NCBI GenBank assembly: GCA_012862575.1
Contig: BLSF01000134.1
Span: 8,005 to 45,945 of the forward strand
DNA length: 37,941 nt
Direction: 5' to 3'
DNA from: Parietichytrium sp. I65-24A
Lineage: Eukaryota > Sar > Bigyra > Thraustochytrida > Thraustochytriidae
This document shows positions 1 through 7,474 of this stretch, in pieces. Numbering within the stretch: the first letter of the stretch is position 1; each line of letters starts with the position of its first letter. Under the pieces are notes generated by a model, which saw only the letters and a program-made list of their open reading frames with translations, was not told where the DNA came from and did not search any database. The position numbers and the translations under genes are program-made.

Positions 1-1435
1 AAAAGAACCTCGACGAACTCTCAAACGCAGGTTCGGCCGCGAAACTCCGGACGAAGCGGGCAAAAGGGCACTTTTCCACGGAATTTCAGTATCCGAACCT
101 ACGCGCAGTAAGACCATATAGAAACAACTGTATAAGTCCAGGAATCCACTGGACTGGACTGCAATTTAGTAGGAGTCCGTCTAAGTCTATCCCGCGGATA
201 CACCTATTCTCCTATACTGCTAGTATTAGAACTAGTTGAGACGTAGATGGTGCCAACTTGTGAGGGGATGCACACACCAAATGACGTCATCATCACGTCG
301 GTGGGTCACTCTGTCCCCTACATAACAGATTAACCTATACAAGTAATAAGACCCACTTTTCCGTGTTGGATTGCAGTCAAACATGCGCTTGAACTAGCAG
401 GACACTTAGTGGTACACCGTGTTTTTCAAACACTCTCAGTGATTCAACTAGATGTTGTAGCGGCGGTGCCAACATGGCCGTTGCACCTTCTGTATTTGAA
501 CCACATGCGAGCAGATTAGGTCTGAATTTCGGCACAGGACTGCCCTTCCGCGTCCCTCGACCGGTGTGTCACTGGCTTATGTTGATCTATATGAATACTA
601 GTGGAAGATCGATCTGATAGCACTTTTGCTGGGTCTCTGTAACGAATCGACCCTTGTCGGTGTATCGCTCCTTCCATGTTATTAGTAATAAGTATAAGAC
701 ATACCATTCCGATAAAGGATTACATAGAGTAACTAATAAAGTGGATACTGAGGTTAGGTTTCAACTAGAGAGTAATCATTTGACTAACTGAGTCACCCTG
801 CGACACCAAGACGCGACATCTAAATCTGAAAATTACCAGTACATGGAGATGAATGAGTGAACAGTTCTAACTTTAGAAGCGCGATTTTGTCTGAAATTCG
901 GATGCAATTCTCCTCTATCACTGAATTTCGTTGGATGGACATGGGTGTGGTAGGTAGGTCACAGTGTTAGGTTGGTATAAGTGAGTTGTATGCAGCGATG
1001 AATCCGGTAGTAGTTTGTCAGGGCTTGCTAACAAAACGACCTTTTTGGTGTGTCACTGTTTGTCAGATTGTTAAGATTCTCGTAGTGTGGTTGATTCCGA
1101 TAGTTTATTGAATAAGACATTTAACACTGGACTTAGTATGATTAGTGATTTAACTATCAAGTAATGGTTTCCGGTAGATGGGACTGATTTTTGGGTCAAT
1201 GCACCCTGAGTGCACCCCTGCAAACGAGCCAGTGAAAGATACGAGAAGCGACATCTAAATTTGAAAATATGCAATTGAGAATCTTAGTTGATGATTAAGA
1301 GGATCTAACGAAAACTCGCTGAAAGGGGCTTTTGAACCTGTTGAAGCGAGGGTAAACGAACGAACGAGAGGGAAGTGAACGAGAGTAAAGTGAACGAGTG
1401 AGGAGTAGTTTTTTCTCTGAACGAAGTGAATCAGT
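1..1435. other. Gene-poor left flank
   Basis: I see no convincing gene here. All open frames are short and look like chance frames, without recognisable domains and without the TATATA promoter arrangement found before genes further right. A short direct repeat (GCGACATCTAAAT, C or T, TGAAAAT) occurs near 811-832 and again near 1248-1267. Towards the right edge (about 1350-1435) the sequence becomes rich in GTGAACGAG-like short repeats that lead into the palindromic elements. No tRNA or other RNA gene could be recognised by eye. Confidence 0.5.
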
Positions 1436-1500
1436 GAAACCACCACTGGAATCACCCGTGCTTTTTACCAAAAGAAATCGTTGATTCCAACGGTGGTTTC
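1436..1500. repeat. Palindromic hairpin element, copy 1
   Basis: The left arm GAAACCACCACTGGAATCA (1436-1454) pairs with the right arm TGATTCCAACGGTGGTTTC (1482-1500), giving a 19-bp stem with two mismatches and a loop of about 27 bases. It is one of a family of related arms in the window and is preceded by a 45-base direct repeat shared with the next copy. Possible roles are a transcript-end hairpin, as giant viruses such as Mimivirus use, or a small non-autonomous repeat. Confidence 0.75.
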
Positions 1501-1563
1501 ATCCATTCCATTCCACATTCCCATTAAAGTGAACGAGTGAGGAGTAGTTTCTCTGAACGAAGT

Positions 1564-1640
1564 GAATCAGTGAAACCACCATTGGAATCACCCGCTAACC
1601 CAAAAGAAATCGTTGATTCCAACGGTGGTTTCACTGATTC
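1564..1640. repeat. Palindromic hairpin element, copy 2 (best preserved)
   Basis: Arms 1564-1590 and 1614-1640 form a 27-bp stem with only one mismatch around a loop of about 23 bases. The core is GAAACCACCATTGGAATCA. The preceding sequence (from 1529, GTGAACGAGTGAGGAGTAG onward) repeats that before copy 1, so the mobile or duplicated unit is about 110-140 bases. It lies about 85 bases before the LRR gene, not at the end of a recognised gene, which argues against a purely terminator role. Confidence 0.8.
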
Positions 1641-1726
1641 ATTCTCTATGGGTGCTTAACTAAAACTCTATCATGAATTTCACGCGCTCATATACGAAGA
1701 TACTGAAATAATGCTTGTAAAGGAAA

Positions 1727-2710
1727 ATGGACCCATTCTGTTTAGATTTCAATCGTCGTTTGTCGCTTCATGAAAGATGTACCAACTGTGGTGGCAAGTG
1801 CAGAGGTACGGGTGCTAGAAAAGTGAAAAAAGATGTAAGCGAAGGAGATGAACGTGGCTCAAAAAGAACGCGTAGAACAATTACATTAGATGAAGCAAAG
1901 CAGAATGGGTATTTGCCAATTCAAACGGTACTGGATTGGAGAAGAAATGCTTTTGCGTTCCTCAATGAACTATCAAAACAACCCGTTGAAAAGATGAATT
2001 TTAGTGGCCTACGATTGAGAAATGATGGTGTATGTTTTTTATCTTCGTTATTACTTAAACAAGATAGATTCACAGATTTGAAAGCATTGAGTCTAGAAAG
2101 CAATGAAATCGGTCCAACAGGTATGGAAGATCTCAGTAAAGCGATTGGAAAAATCACTAAACTGAATTTGAGCGATAATGATTTCGGTAACGATGGGGTG
2201 GCCTTTTTATGTGTCGAAGGACGTCTGTTAAACTCAGACATTCAGTCTTTGCGTCTTTATTCCTGTGGTATAACGGACATAGGGGCTATCAATTTGAGCA
2301 GGAATATGATGAAGCTACACAACTTGGATCTTGGTAACAATGAACTTTGGGACGAAGGCGTGATTTCTATTGCAAACAACCTCTCGACTTGTAATTCTCT
2401 AAAAATCCTCGGGTTAAACTGTTGTAAATTTGGAAACGACGGTGCGATTGCTTTGGCAAATGCTTTGGTAAATTGTAACGTGGAGAGACTCGACCTAGGA
2501 TACAATCATATAGAAAACGATGGTGGCGATGCATTGGCTGACACGATAGGATCATCTAAACTCACGTTTCTCAACTTGGAAAGCAACGATTTAGGACGAC
2601 AAGTAGTTTTAAGGTTGGAATCTGTTGCTAGACGGAAAGTCGGTCTTGGAACAATCAATGGCTTGGATGATCAAGATGAACAACAACAAGAAGAGGAAGG
2701 AGAAGAATGA
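1727..2710 (+). CDS. Leucine-rich repeat protein with N-terminal Cys cluster
   Basis: A 327-residue protein. The middle and C-terminal parts are ribonuclease-inhibitor-type LRRs of about 28 residues, for example LDLGNNELWDEGVISIANNL and LDLGYNHIENDGGDALADTI, a fold used for protein-protein contacts. Residues 4-26 hold a Cys cluster (CTNCGGKC, followed by basic residues) that resembles the CxxCGG tail found at the C-terminus of neighbouring small proteins, but here it is at the N-terminus. The C-terminus is acidic and Gln/Glu-rich. There is no signal peptide or membrane segment. The ATG follows an A-rich stretch (GGAAAATGG). A single palindrome arm lies about 50 bases after the stop. A fragment of this gene recurs near 5382-5430. 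The partner and function are unknown; the LRR assignment is confident. Confidence 0.85.
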   Translation: MDPFCLDFNRRLSLHERCTNCGGKCRGTGARKVKKDVSEGDERGSKRTRRTITLDEAKQNGYLPIQTVLDWRRNAFAFLNELSKQPVEKMNFSGLRLRNDGVCFLSSLLLKQDRFTDLKALSLESNEIGPTGMEDLSKAIGKITKLNLSDNDFGNDGVAFLCVEGRLLNSDIQSLRLYSCGITDIGAINLSRNMMKLHNLDLGNNELWDEGVISIANNLSTCNSLKILGLNCCKFGNDGAIALANALVNCNVERLDLGYNHIENDGGDALADTIGSSKLTFLNLESNDLGRQVVLRLESVARRKVGLGTINGLDDQDEQQQEEEGEE

Positions 2711-3231
2711 CTAACCCAACACTAAGAAGAATTGTCATATATACATAAGAAATCGTTGATTCCAACGTTGGTTTCATTCTTTTAAATTTTTCATTCTTTT
2801 TTTATTTGTGCCACTTACACTGCATGAAAAAAAAGTTTACGTCACTCAAGATGTCTCTACACGTATATAGTTTCATTTTTTTAACTCATGGCGCGTAGTA
2901 TTGGAGCTTCACTGATCCTAAGTTTCATCCAATGGAATTTCTATCACTTTTAATCTGCTGCATAAGACCCTTATCGTTGTAGGGACGATATGTAGGATAT
3001 TCGTTAAATTATACTCATAAATAATATTAACGAAAACTACCCGTTGAAATCTGTGTCTCTCTGAACTGAACGAAGTGAATCAGTGCAACCACCATTGGAA
3101 TCACTCGTGCTTTTAAGTGGGGGTAAACGAGAGTGAAGTTACAAAATACAAATGAATGTTTGAAAAGATTAATTAATTCGCGTGGAGTGGTAGAATATTC
3201 TTCGGTAAAACTTGTTTCACTTGATTGATTG
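2711..3231. other. Intergenic region with two separated palindrome arms
   Basis: No gene is supported here. After the LRR stop there is a TATATA stretch (about 2738-2744) and a right-type arm TGATTCCAACGTTGGTTTCA (2758-2777). A left-type arm with preceding GTGAATCAGTG sequence lies at 3077-3103. The two arms are mutually complementary across about 300 bases, so they could pair over a long loop, but each may equally be a solo relic of the hairpin family. The segment ends where the minus-strand CxxC-tail gene stops (3232). Confidence 0.5.
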
Positions 3232-3720
3232 CTAATGGTAATTTCGTGCAAACGGATGTTGTGCTTGGTTCTCCTTTCTCCCCCCACATTTTGCACAGGT
3301 TGAATTAGCCTCTTTGATCGCACAAAGGACGTGATGTTTATATTGTTCAAAACCTTTTAATATAGAGAGATCCTTACCAATTACAAATTCGTTCAAAATT
3401 TTGGAAATAATGACGCCAAAATACTCAAAAGTGATCTCGCTCGGAGGACCATTTTCACAAACATCAAAAATTACATCATGAAAATTCTCCTGGAGTTCAC
3501 TATCCTCACGAATTCTCCTGACTGTTTCTTCTATATCCTCCTCCTCTTCCATTTCATTTATACAACCACGGATGGATGAAATCGCCTGTAGTCGTTCAAA
3601 GGAGGACAATGTTTTGTCAGTGACGTCTCGTTCAAAATCAGACAATGTTTTGTTCCCAACGTAGCGTTCATATTGTTGTAATGCATCTTCTTTACGTTTA
3701 GCCTTTTTGATCGCATCCAT
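3232..3720 (-). CDS. Small CxxC-tail protein, second unit of a duplicated gene
   Basis: Unknown function. The open frame continues upstream to about 3789 but has no ATG there; the first ATG is at 3720 (MDAIKKAKRKEDALQQYERY). This aligns with the start of the broken upstream copy (MNRKEDALRQYESY at 4087). The body is charged and helical, with the pattern ISSIRGC then ...DSELQENFHDVIFDVC. The C-terminus carries STCAKCGGRKENQ, the CxxCGG-basic tail shared with neighbours, with a short extension after it. The gene at 4397-4825 ends with nearly the same tail. The unit is either a surviving gene with a new start or the 3' half of a gene killed by a frameshift. I favour translation from 3720 but cannot exclude a pseudogene. 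Confidence 0.55.
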   Translation of the reverse strand: MDAIKKAKRKEDALQQYERYVGNKTLSDFERDVTDKTLSSFERLQAISSIRGCINEMEEEEDIEETVRRIREDSELQENFHDVIFDVCENGPPSEITFEYFGVIISKILNEFVIGKDLSILKGFEQYKHHVLCAIKEANSTCAKCGGRKENQAQHPFARNYH

Positions 3721-4087
3721 GATTTTACGTTTATATTGTTCATAATCATTTAATATAGAGAGATCCGGACCAAATTCAAATTCGTCCAAAAATTTAGAAA
3801 AAATGACGCGAAGATACTCGTTGTTCGGAAGACCATAATTACAAACATATTCACAAACATGAAGAATTACATGATGAAAAATCTTCTGGAGTTCACTATC
3901 CTCACGAATTCTCCTGACTGTTTTTTTATATATACTTCTTTTTTATACAACCACGGATTGATGAAATCGCCCGTAGTCGTTCAAAGGAGGACAAAAAGTT
4001 CTCCTTGACGTCTCGTTCAACATCAGACAATGTTTTGTCCTTAACGTAGCTTTCATATTGTCGTAATGCATCTTCTTTACGATTCAT
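3721..4087 (-). pseudogene. Broken first unit of the CxxC-tail gene
   Basis: Reading on the minus strand from ATG at 4087 gives MNRKEDALRQYESYV, then a body closely parallel to the following unit (for example SSFERLRAISSIRGC), which stops in TAA near 3930. Relative to the second unit the stretch just after the RGC codons is 11 bases shorter, which shifts the frame. Homology then continues in another frame into the unit at 3232-3720, without the Cys tail between the units. The ATG is preceded by AGAAGTAAA, exactly as at the gene starting at 4825, and by a TATATATA stretch about 40 bases upstream. This was therefore probably the real start of a two-unit gene. Confidence 0.65.
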
Positions 4088-4123
4088 TTTACTTCTCGCT
4101 ATAAAGAAACCAAATCTTTATCA

Positions 4124-4137
4124 TAATATATATATTC
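4124..4137 (-). promoter_or_regulatory. TATATA promoter of the broken CxxC-tail gene
   Basis: On the minus strand an AATATATATATTA stretch lies about 37-50 bases before the ATG at 4087, the same spacing as at other genes here. The leader AGAAGTAAAATGA is shared with the gene starting at 4825. Confidence 0.45.
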
Positions 4138-4205
4138 GTTCAGTACAAATTTCACATGTTGTTTGCTAATACAAAAGTATAGTTGCTCAAGGTTAGGTCA
4201 TCGAA

Positions 4206-4278
4206 AAAGTGGTCCAGTTGTTCCAGAAGCCACGACGTTTGCTCGAGCACCAAGTTTATTCACACCGCTCCAGAAACC
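4206..4278 (+). pseudogene. Fossil of the DUF829-like hydrolase gene
   Basis: Bases 4206-4245 are identical over 40 bases to 7097-7136, inside the hydrolase gene at 6817-7446 (the region coding SGPVVPEATTFAR). After a deletion, similarity resumes (TATTCACACCGCTCCAGAAAC against TATTCTCACCGCTTCAGAAAC). No functional frame remains. The 99-residue frame that runs through it and the following palindrome arms is not a gene. Confidence 0.8.
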
Positions 4279-4281
4279 AGC

Positions 4282-4420
4282 ATTGAAACCACCGTTGGGA
4301 TAATGAAGAACGTTCTGTATAAAAAAAAAGTTGCTTTTTCTTTGAGAAGAATGACTAAACGAGTTTCAACACTAATCTTACTACATTATGTTACCATCAT
4401 TGAAACCACTGTTGGAAACC
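4282..4420. repeat. Two solo palindrome arms
   Basis: ATTGAAACCACCGTTGG at 4282-4298 and ATTGAAACCACTGTTGGAAA at about 4399-4418 are left-type arms of the hairpin family, about 115 bases apart. The second overlaps the stop codon and last codons of the minus-strand gene ending at 4397, so part of that protein's C-terminus is encoded by the repeat. Confidence 0.6.
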
Positions 4421-4825
4421 TTGGGTTAGGTTTTTCTTTCTCCCACCACATTTTGCACATGTACTTTGTTGATTCTCTATGAACTCTATCGTTCCTATGA
4501 CATTTGTTTCAATAGACCATTTAGTGAGGTCACTAAATATGGAGTCATCAAGATTAACTTCTTTCAGAATTGTTTCAAGAATACCTTTTGTGTCGATCTC
4601 TACTTTAATTCGTTCGTTTTGAATTTCCATACAACAAAGCGAAATTACTTCTTGAATGTGTCCCTGGAGAGCGTCATTATCACGAATTTCTTCAGTTTCT
4701 ACATTTTTCTCCTTTTTATTGAATTTTTCAAGACCATCACAAATTGATGAAATCGCCCGAAGTCGATCATACAAATCTTTTCTTTCATTCTGAATGACCT
4801 TTTTAAGATTTGATAAGGATGTCAT
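4397..4825 (-). CDS. Small CxxC-tail protein
   Basis: A 142-residue protein of unknown function when read from the ATG at 4825 (MTSLSNLKKVIQNERKDLYD). The frame is open for 19 codons further upstream, but those codons run through the TATATATATA promoter, so the shorter form is preferred. The leader AGAAGTAAA before this ATG matches that of the broken paralogue at 4087. Shared features with 3232-3720 are an N-terminal charged helix, RLRAISSICDG, then NDALQGHIQEVISLCC, and the tail STCAKCGGRKKN followed by about ten residues whose codons overlap a palindrome arm. There is no signal peptide or membrane segment. It is a diverged paralogue of its left neighbour. Confidence 0.65.
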   Translation of the reverse strand: MTSLSNLKKVIQNERKDLYDRLRAISSICDGLEKFNKKEKNVETEEIRDNDALQGHIQEVISLCCMEIQNERIKVEIDTKGILETILKEVNLDDSIFSDLTKWSIETNVIGTIEFIENQQSTCAKCGGRKKNLTQGFQQWFQ

Positions 4826-4856
4826 TTTACTTCTAAAACAACAATTCTTCTTCGTC

Positions 4857-4873
4857 GTATATATATATATATC
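4857..4873 (-). promoter_or_regulatory. TATATATATA promoter of the 4825 gene
   Basis: A run of alternating TA lies about 32-48 bases before the ATG at 4825 on the minus strand, matching the spacing of TATATA elements at other genes. It falls inside the longer open frame, which supports the downstream start. Confidence 0.5.
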
Positions 4874-4907
4874 GTTTTCCATTCTTTCTTTTAATCTAAT
4901 TATAAAC

Positions 4908-4930
4908 CGTTGACCCCAATCGTGGTTTCA
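4908..4930. repeat. Diverged palindrome arm
   Basis: AACCGTTGACCCCAATCGTG followed by GTTTCA is a diverged right-type arm of the GAAACCACC/GGTGGTTTC hairpin family, just upstream of the minus-strand gene at 4397-4825. Between here and 5028 I see nothing else. Confidence 0.4.
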
Positions 4931-5027
4931 TACATTCATTCATTGTGCTCATAGTGCTTTGGAATGTCACACATATACATATTGAGGATCCTAACCTGGA
5001 TGGATGAATGGATATTCAGAATACACA

Positions 5028-5168
5028 ATGATCAACGATGAAAACATACTTGAATCGTTCTTTCAGACGCCAACGATGGAATCGCTGACACGTATTGTAA
5101 CATCCAGTAACCTTACCCACCCCGCCCTACTGCGTTCGGTGACTGCGTTAGGTGACTGCGTTCGGTGA
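5028..5168 (+). pseudogene. Truncated fragment of the FQxKC gene family
   Basis: A 46-codon frame starts with ATG at 5028. It contains FFQTPTMESLTRIVTSSN, which matches HQPTMELLSRIVNHTN near the start of the gene at 6184-6489. It then runs into a 13-base tandem repeat and stops. The FQxKC core and the Cys tail are absent. It looks like the 5' end of a lost paralogue that was cut off at the repeat. Confidence 0.6.
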
Positions 5169-5172
5169 CTGC
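5130..5172. repeat. 13-base tandem repeat
   Basis: Three copies of CTGCGTTCGGTGA (the middle copy has A for C) run head to tail from 5130, with a partial fourth copy. The array forms the broken end of the truncated family fragment. Confidence 0.85.
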
Positions 5173-5191
5173 AAGGAGAAAGTCCTTTGAT

Positions 5192-5260
5192 ATTGATCCG
5201 TTTCAAAGACCTGGAATGAATTGATCCGTTTCAAAGACCGTAATAAATTGATCCGTTTCA
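5192..5260. repeat. Interspersed direct repeat ATTGATCCGTTTCAAAGACC
   Basis: Two complete copies (5192-5211, 5220-5239) and one partial copy (5247-5260), separated by short variable spacers. No function is evident; it lies in a fossil-rich spacer. Confidence 0.8.
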
Positions 5261-5305
5261 TGTTATAGTTTTGACTAGAACTTTGTACAGCCGTGACGTG
5301 ATGAT

Positions 5306-5347
5306 GATGAAACCATCATTTATGTTTACGCAAACGGTGGTTTCATC
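5306..5347. repeat. Palindromic hairpin element
   Basis: GATGAAACCATCATTT (5306-5321) pairs with AAACGGTGGTTTCATC (5332-5347) with two mismatches and a 10-base loop. It is another member of the GAAACCACC family, here with a compact loop. Confidence 0.7.
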
Positions 5348-5381
5348 CTTCAATTATACTGTCAACCTCTACAAGTTTCAT

Positions 5382-5430
5382 CGGGGCTATCTACACGACT
5401 TGGATCTTGGTAAAAATGAACTAGTTTGGG
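5382..5430 (+). pseudogene. Fossil of the LRR gene
   Basis: Bases 5392-5422 match 2316-2346 of the LRR gene with two differences (encoding LDLGKNEL against LDLGNNEL). Preceding GGGGCTAT also matches 2282-2289, with the intervening LRR sequence deleted. No gene remains. Confidence 0.7.
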
Positions 5431-5465
5431 AATGTTATTATGTTCTTAGGTTATGACGTAGATTT

Positions 5466-5482
5466 CATATATACTTATAGAC
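5466..5482 (+). promoter_or_regulatory. CATATATACTTATAGAC promoter
   Basis: A close variant of CATATATACGTAGAGAC found before other family genes. TATATA is about 50 bases before the ATG at 5518 and is followed by an A-rich leader. It supports 5518 over the in-frame ATG at 5440, which lies upstream of the element. Confidence 0.55.
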
Positions 5483-5517
5483 AAAAATTTTTTGACAAGA
5501 AACAAAAAAAGGAAACA

Positions 5518-6111
5518 ATGTCGTACAACAATATTCAAACTATCCCTAGAGATTTGTTCAATAGAATCGAAGCTTTCGAAAAAGACCCTACCATAGAAAA
5601 ACTTTCGGATATTTCTGAACGTTTGCAAAAGATATCGAAACATTATGAATTCAATTATAAAGAAGTTGCAGACTCATATGATAAGATGAGAGAGCGTTAC
5701 AACATCGAGGAAACACTGGAAGTCTTCGTAAAAAATAAAGAAAAAAAACTCAAAGAGTTTAAGGCAGCATTTAGACGCCAACTATCTCTGATACAGTCAC
5801 GAGATCAATTCCAAAAAAAATGTCAGGCGGTCATTGGAGATCTATTTTTGACGGAAACAATTTCTCATTACCTTGCAAAATTGTACAAATATGAGATTGA
5901 AGGCCAATATTGTCTATCAACGATTTCAAAGTCGTTTTTGGATTTATTCTTCACAAAGGGTGATTATAACCTTTTGCGCTGCCGAACGATGAAGGAAATC
6001 AGAGAAAATAATAAAGAAGGTGCATACTCTGCAGCTATGTCTTTCCTTGATTCAAAGAATACTACTAGTGCGTGTCGCAAATGTTCTGTCTGCGGGGGAA
6101 TAAAGCAATGA
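5518..6111 (+). CDS. FQxKC-family protein with CxxC tail
   Basis: A 197-residue protein of unknown function and the first intact member of the local FQxKC family. The order is: LFNRIEAFEKDPTIEKLSDI (family N-terminal motif F-x-P-x-L-x-x-I), a long Lys/Glu-rich helix, DQFQKKCQAVIGDLF (FQxKC core), LSTISKSFLDLFF (equivalent of LS-x-x-T-x-x-L), RCRTMKEIREN (equivalent of V-R-R-x-x-EIR), and the tail NTTSACRKCSVCGGIKQ. The start at 5518 is chosen because the promoter lies before it and the ATG follows an A-rich leader (GGAAACAATG). There is no signal peptide or membrane segment. The body looks all-helical, and the tail could bind a metal ion, perhaps with partner cysteines. Confidence 0.75.
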   Translation: MSYNNIQTIPRDLFNRIEAFEKDPTIEKLSDISERLQKISKHYEFNYKEVADSYDKMRERYNIEETLEVFVKNKEKKLKEFKAAFRRQLSLIQSRDQFQKKCQAVIGDLFLTETISHYLAKLYKYEIEGQYCLSTISKSFLDLFFTKGDYNLLRCRTMKEIRENNKEGAYSAAMSFLDSKNTTSACRKCSVCGGIKQ

Positions 6112-6139
6112 AATAAGAAACCATCAGGATACCTAGCGA

Positions 6140-6150
6140 TATATACATAT
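6140..6150 (+). promoter_or_regulatory. TATATA promoter of the 6184 gene
   Basis: TATATACATAT lies about 40 bases before the ATG at 6184 but only about 20 before the ATG at 6163, so the usual spacing favours 6184 as the start. Confidence 0.45.
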
Positions 6151-6183
6151 AGAAGAATAGTAATGATATTTTGCGTTGAAAGG

Positions 6184-6489
6184 ATGGAGAGAGATTTGAT
6201 TGCACGTTTTCTACATCAGCCGACCATGGAGTTACTTTCGAGAATTGTTAACCATACAAATGAAACAAGTGCTTTGAAATTGAGAACAAATGTGTTATTC
6301 CAAAAATCATGCCAATTCTTGATTCGAGATTGTTACAAGCATTCCTGTAATCAATCCTACGTAGAATTTTTGTTCAAGTTCCCAGCAAGTCTGTCAGATG
6401 CTACAATAGAGCATTTGACTTCACGATACAGGTATTCGGAGGGCCAAGTAGTTCGTAGACCTGTAATTATGCAAGGATTCACGCACTGA
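6184..6489 (+). CDS. Truncated FQxKC-family protein
   Basis: A 101-residue protein from ATG 6184 (an in-frame ATG also exists at 6163). It has the family N-terminal motif FLHQPTMELLSRIV, then VLFQKSCQFLIRDC (FQxKC with S for K and an extra Cys), FPASLSDATIEHLTSRY (LSxxT) and GQVVRRPVIMQG (VRR). It ends there, without the rest of the EIR helix and without the Cys tail. It is shorter in the middle than its paralogues. It may be a decaying copy or a minimal form. A compact hairpin lies about 45 bases after the stop. Confidence 0.6.
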   Translation: MERDLIARFLHQPTMELLSRIVNHTNETSALKLRTNVLFQKSCQFLIRDCYKHSCNQSYVEFLFKFPASLSDATIEHLTSRYRYSEGQVVRRPVIMQGFTH

Positions 6490-6532
6490 GTTTATTAGAA
6501 TCATATCATAATGAAAGTTATCTGCTGATTTC

Positions 6533-6554
6533 ATGAAACCATCATTGGTTTCAT
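6533..6554. terminator. Compact palindrome after the 6184 gene
   Basis: ATGAAACC and GGTTTCAT form a perfect 8-bp stem around a six-base loop, using the core of the GAAACC/GGTTTC family. It sits just after a gene end, so a transcript-end hairpin is plausible. It could also simply be a shortened repeat copy. Confidence 0.45.
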
Positions 6555-6816
6555 CACCTGAAAATACCGATGATTCAAATACTAATTTCATGAATAAGGC
6601 TTTTCGGAGATTCATGTCATTGTTTTAAAGTTTACCGACTCAAACTTAAACCGCGGGTGCTAACCAATCATAGAGTTTGTATTGAAAGTTCACCGAGTTG
6701 ATTAAATGATTGTGATTTAATTGCTGATTCACATCATTTCTCGGAATCATCTCGCCGATGATTGAAATGGTGGTTCCATCTATATGTACATACAACATTT
6801 GTTTTTTTAAAAGAAA
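6555..6816. other. Spacer before the hydrolase gene
   Basis: No gene is seen. It holds a diverged palindrome arm near 6761-6780 (ATTGAAATGGTGGTTCCATC) and, at 6778-6793, CTATATGTACATA, the presumed promoter about 37 bases before the ATG at 6817. The leader is T-rich then A-rich. Confidence 0.45.
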
Positions 6817-7446
6817 ATGCATAAAAAAGTACTCATCATCCCGTTTGCGTTTTCAAAACCACATCAACTCAAACATCATGTTGCATTGTATCGTCACAAG
6901 CTTGGGTTTAGTCATGTTGAAGTGATGAAATGCAACATATTAGGCTACTTCCATCTTGGAGTGAACCGAAGAACGGCCATGAAATCCATTCAACTGAATC
7001 AGTACGAGGTTGTGCATTGCATAAGTGCAGGATGTTTCTGGTTGACGATTGGACTCCTGGAGCAGCCATCGTTTTACGCTGAAAAAGTCATCTTTGAAAG
7101 TGGTCCAGTTGTTCCAGAAGCCACGACGTTTGCTCGTGCATTTTTCCCATCCTTCATCCCATCTAGTGTATTCTCACCGCTTCAGAAACTGTACTGGGAC
7201 AAGGTCAATATTACCGAAATCGTGCGATCAAACATTCGTAACAAACTTGGTGGCGAGGAAAACATCATGATGATACACAATGAGCACGATACTGTCACTA
7301 CGCTCGCCAAGATTCAGCAGACGTATTCGATTGGATTCAAATTTGATCATCATTTAATCTTTCCCCATGGAACGCAACATCTTGGGTTGTACAAACGACA
7401 TGGAAACATCATGGAAGAAAAAATGAGAGATTTCATATATACGTAG
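6817..7446 (+). CDS. DUF829/TMEM53-like alpha/beta hydrolase
   Basis: A 209-residue soluble protein. The layout matches the DUF829 (TMEM53) branch of alpha/beta hydrolases: a first strand KKVLIIPFAF, then a LYRHKLGF helix, a nucleophile elbow VVHCISAGCFW with Ser in the expected place, the family hallmark KVIFESGPVVP (compare the FDSxPG motif of the family), a later acidic position in HNEHDTVTT, and a C-terminal His in PHGTQHLGLYK. Substrate and role are unknown, and DUF829 members themselves are poorly characterised. A paralogue is at 18648-19301 and a diverged, frameshifted one at 27091-27761; fragments lie at 4206-4278 and 8187-8223. Its last codons (FIYT, stop) coincide with the promoter of the next gene. 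Confidence 0.65.
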   Translation: MHKKVLIIPFAFSKPHQLKHHVALYRHKLGFSHVEVMKCNILGYFHLGVNRRTAMKSIQLNQYEVVHCISAGCFWLTIGLLEQPSFYAEKVIFESGPVVPEATTFARAFFPSFIPSSVFSPLQKLYWDKVNITEIVRSNIRNKLGGEENIMMIHNEHDTVTTLAKIQQTYSIGFKFDHHLIFPHGTQHLGLYKRHGNIMEEKMRDFIYT

Positions 7447-7450
7447 AGAC
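7434..7450 (+). promoter_or_regulatory. CATATATACGTAGAGAC promoter overlapping a stop codon
   Basis: The best-conserved form of the local promoter. TATATA lies 40 bases before the ATG at 7475, followed by AAAACTCAAAC and an A-tract. The TAG in ACGTAG is the stop codon of the upstream hydrolase, so coding end and promoter share bases. Confidence 0.65.
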
Positions 7451-7474
7451 GAAAACTCAAACTTTAAAAAAAAA

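Noticed and set aside
3640-3670. GTTCCCAA, similar to an early promoter word reported for Emiliania huxleyi viruses
   Set aside because: It lies inside a coding unit with no gene start behind it, and it is not seen upstream of genes here, so it does not help assign the virus.
4183-4482. 99-residue open frame
   Set aside because: It runs through a hydrolase fossil and two palindrome arms, and overlaps the end of a better supported minus-strand gene.
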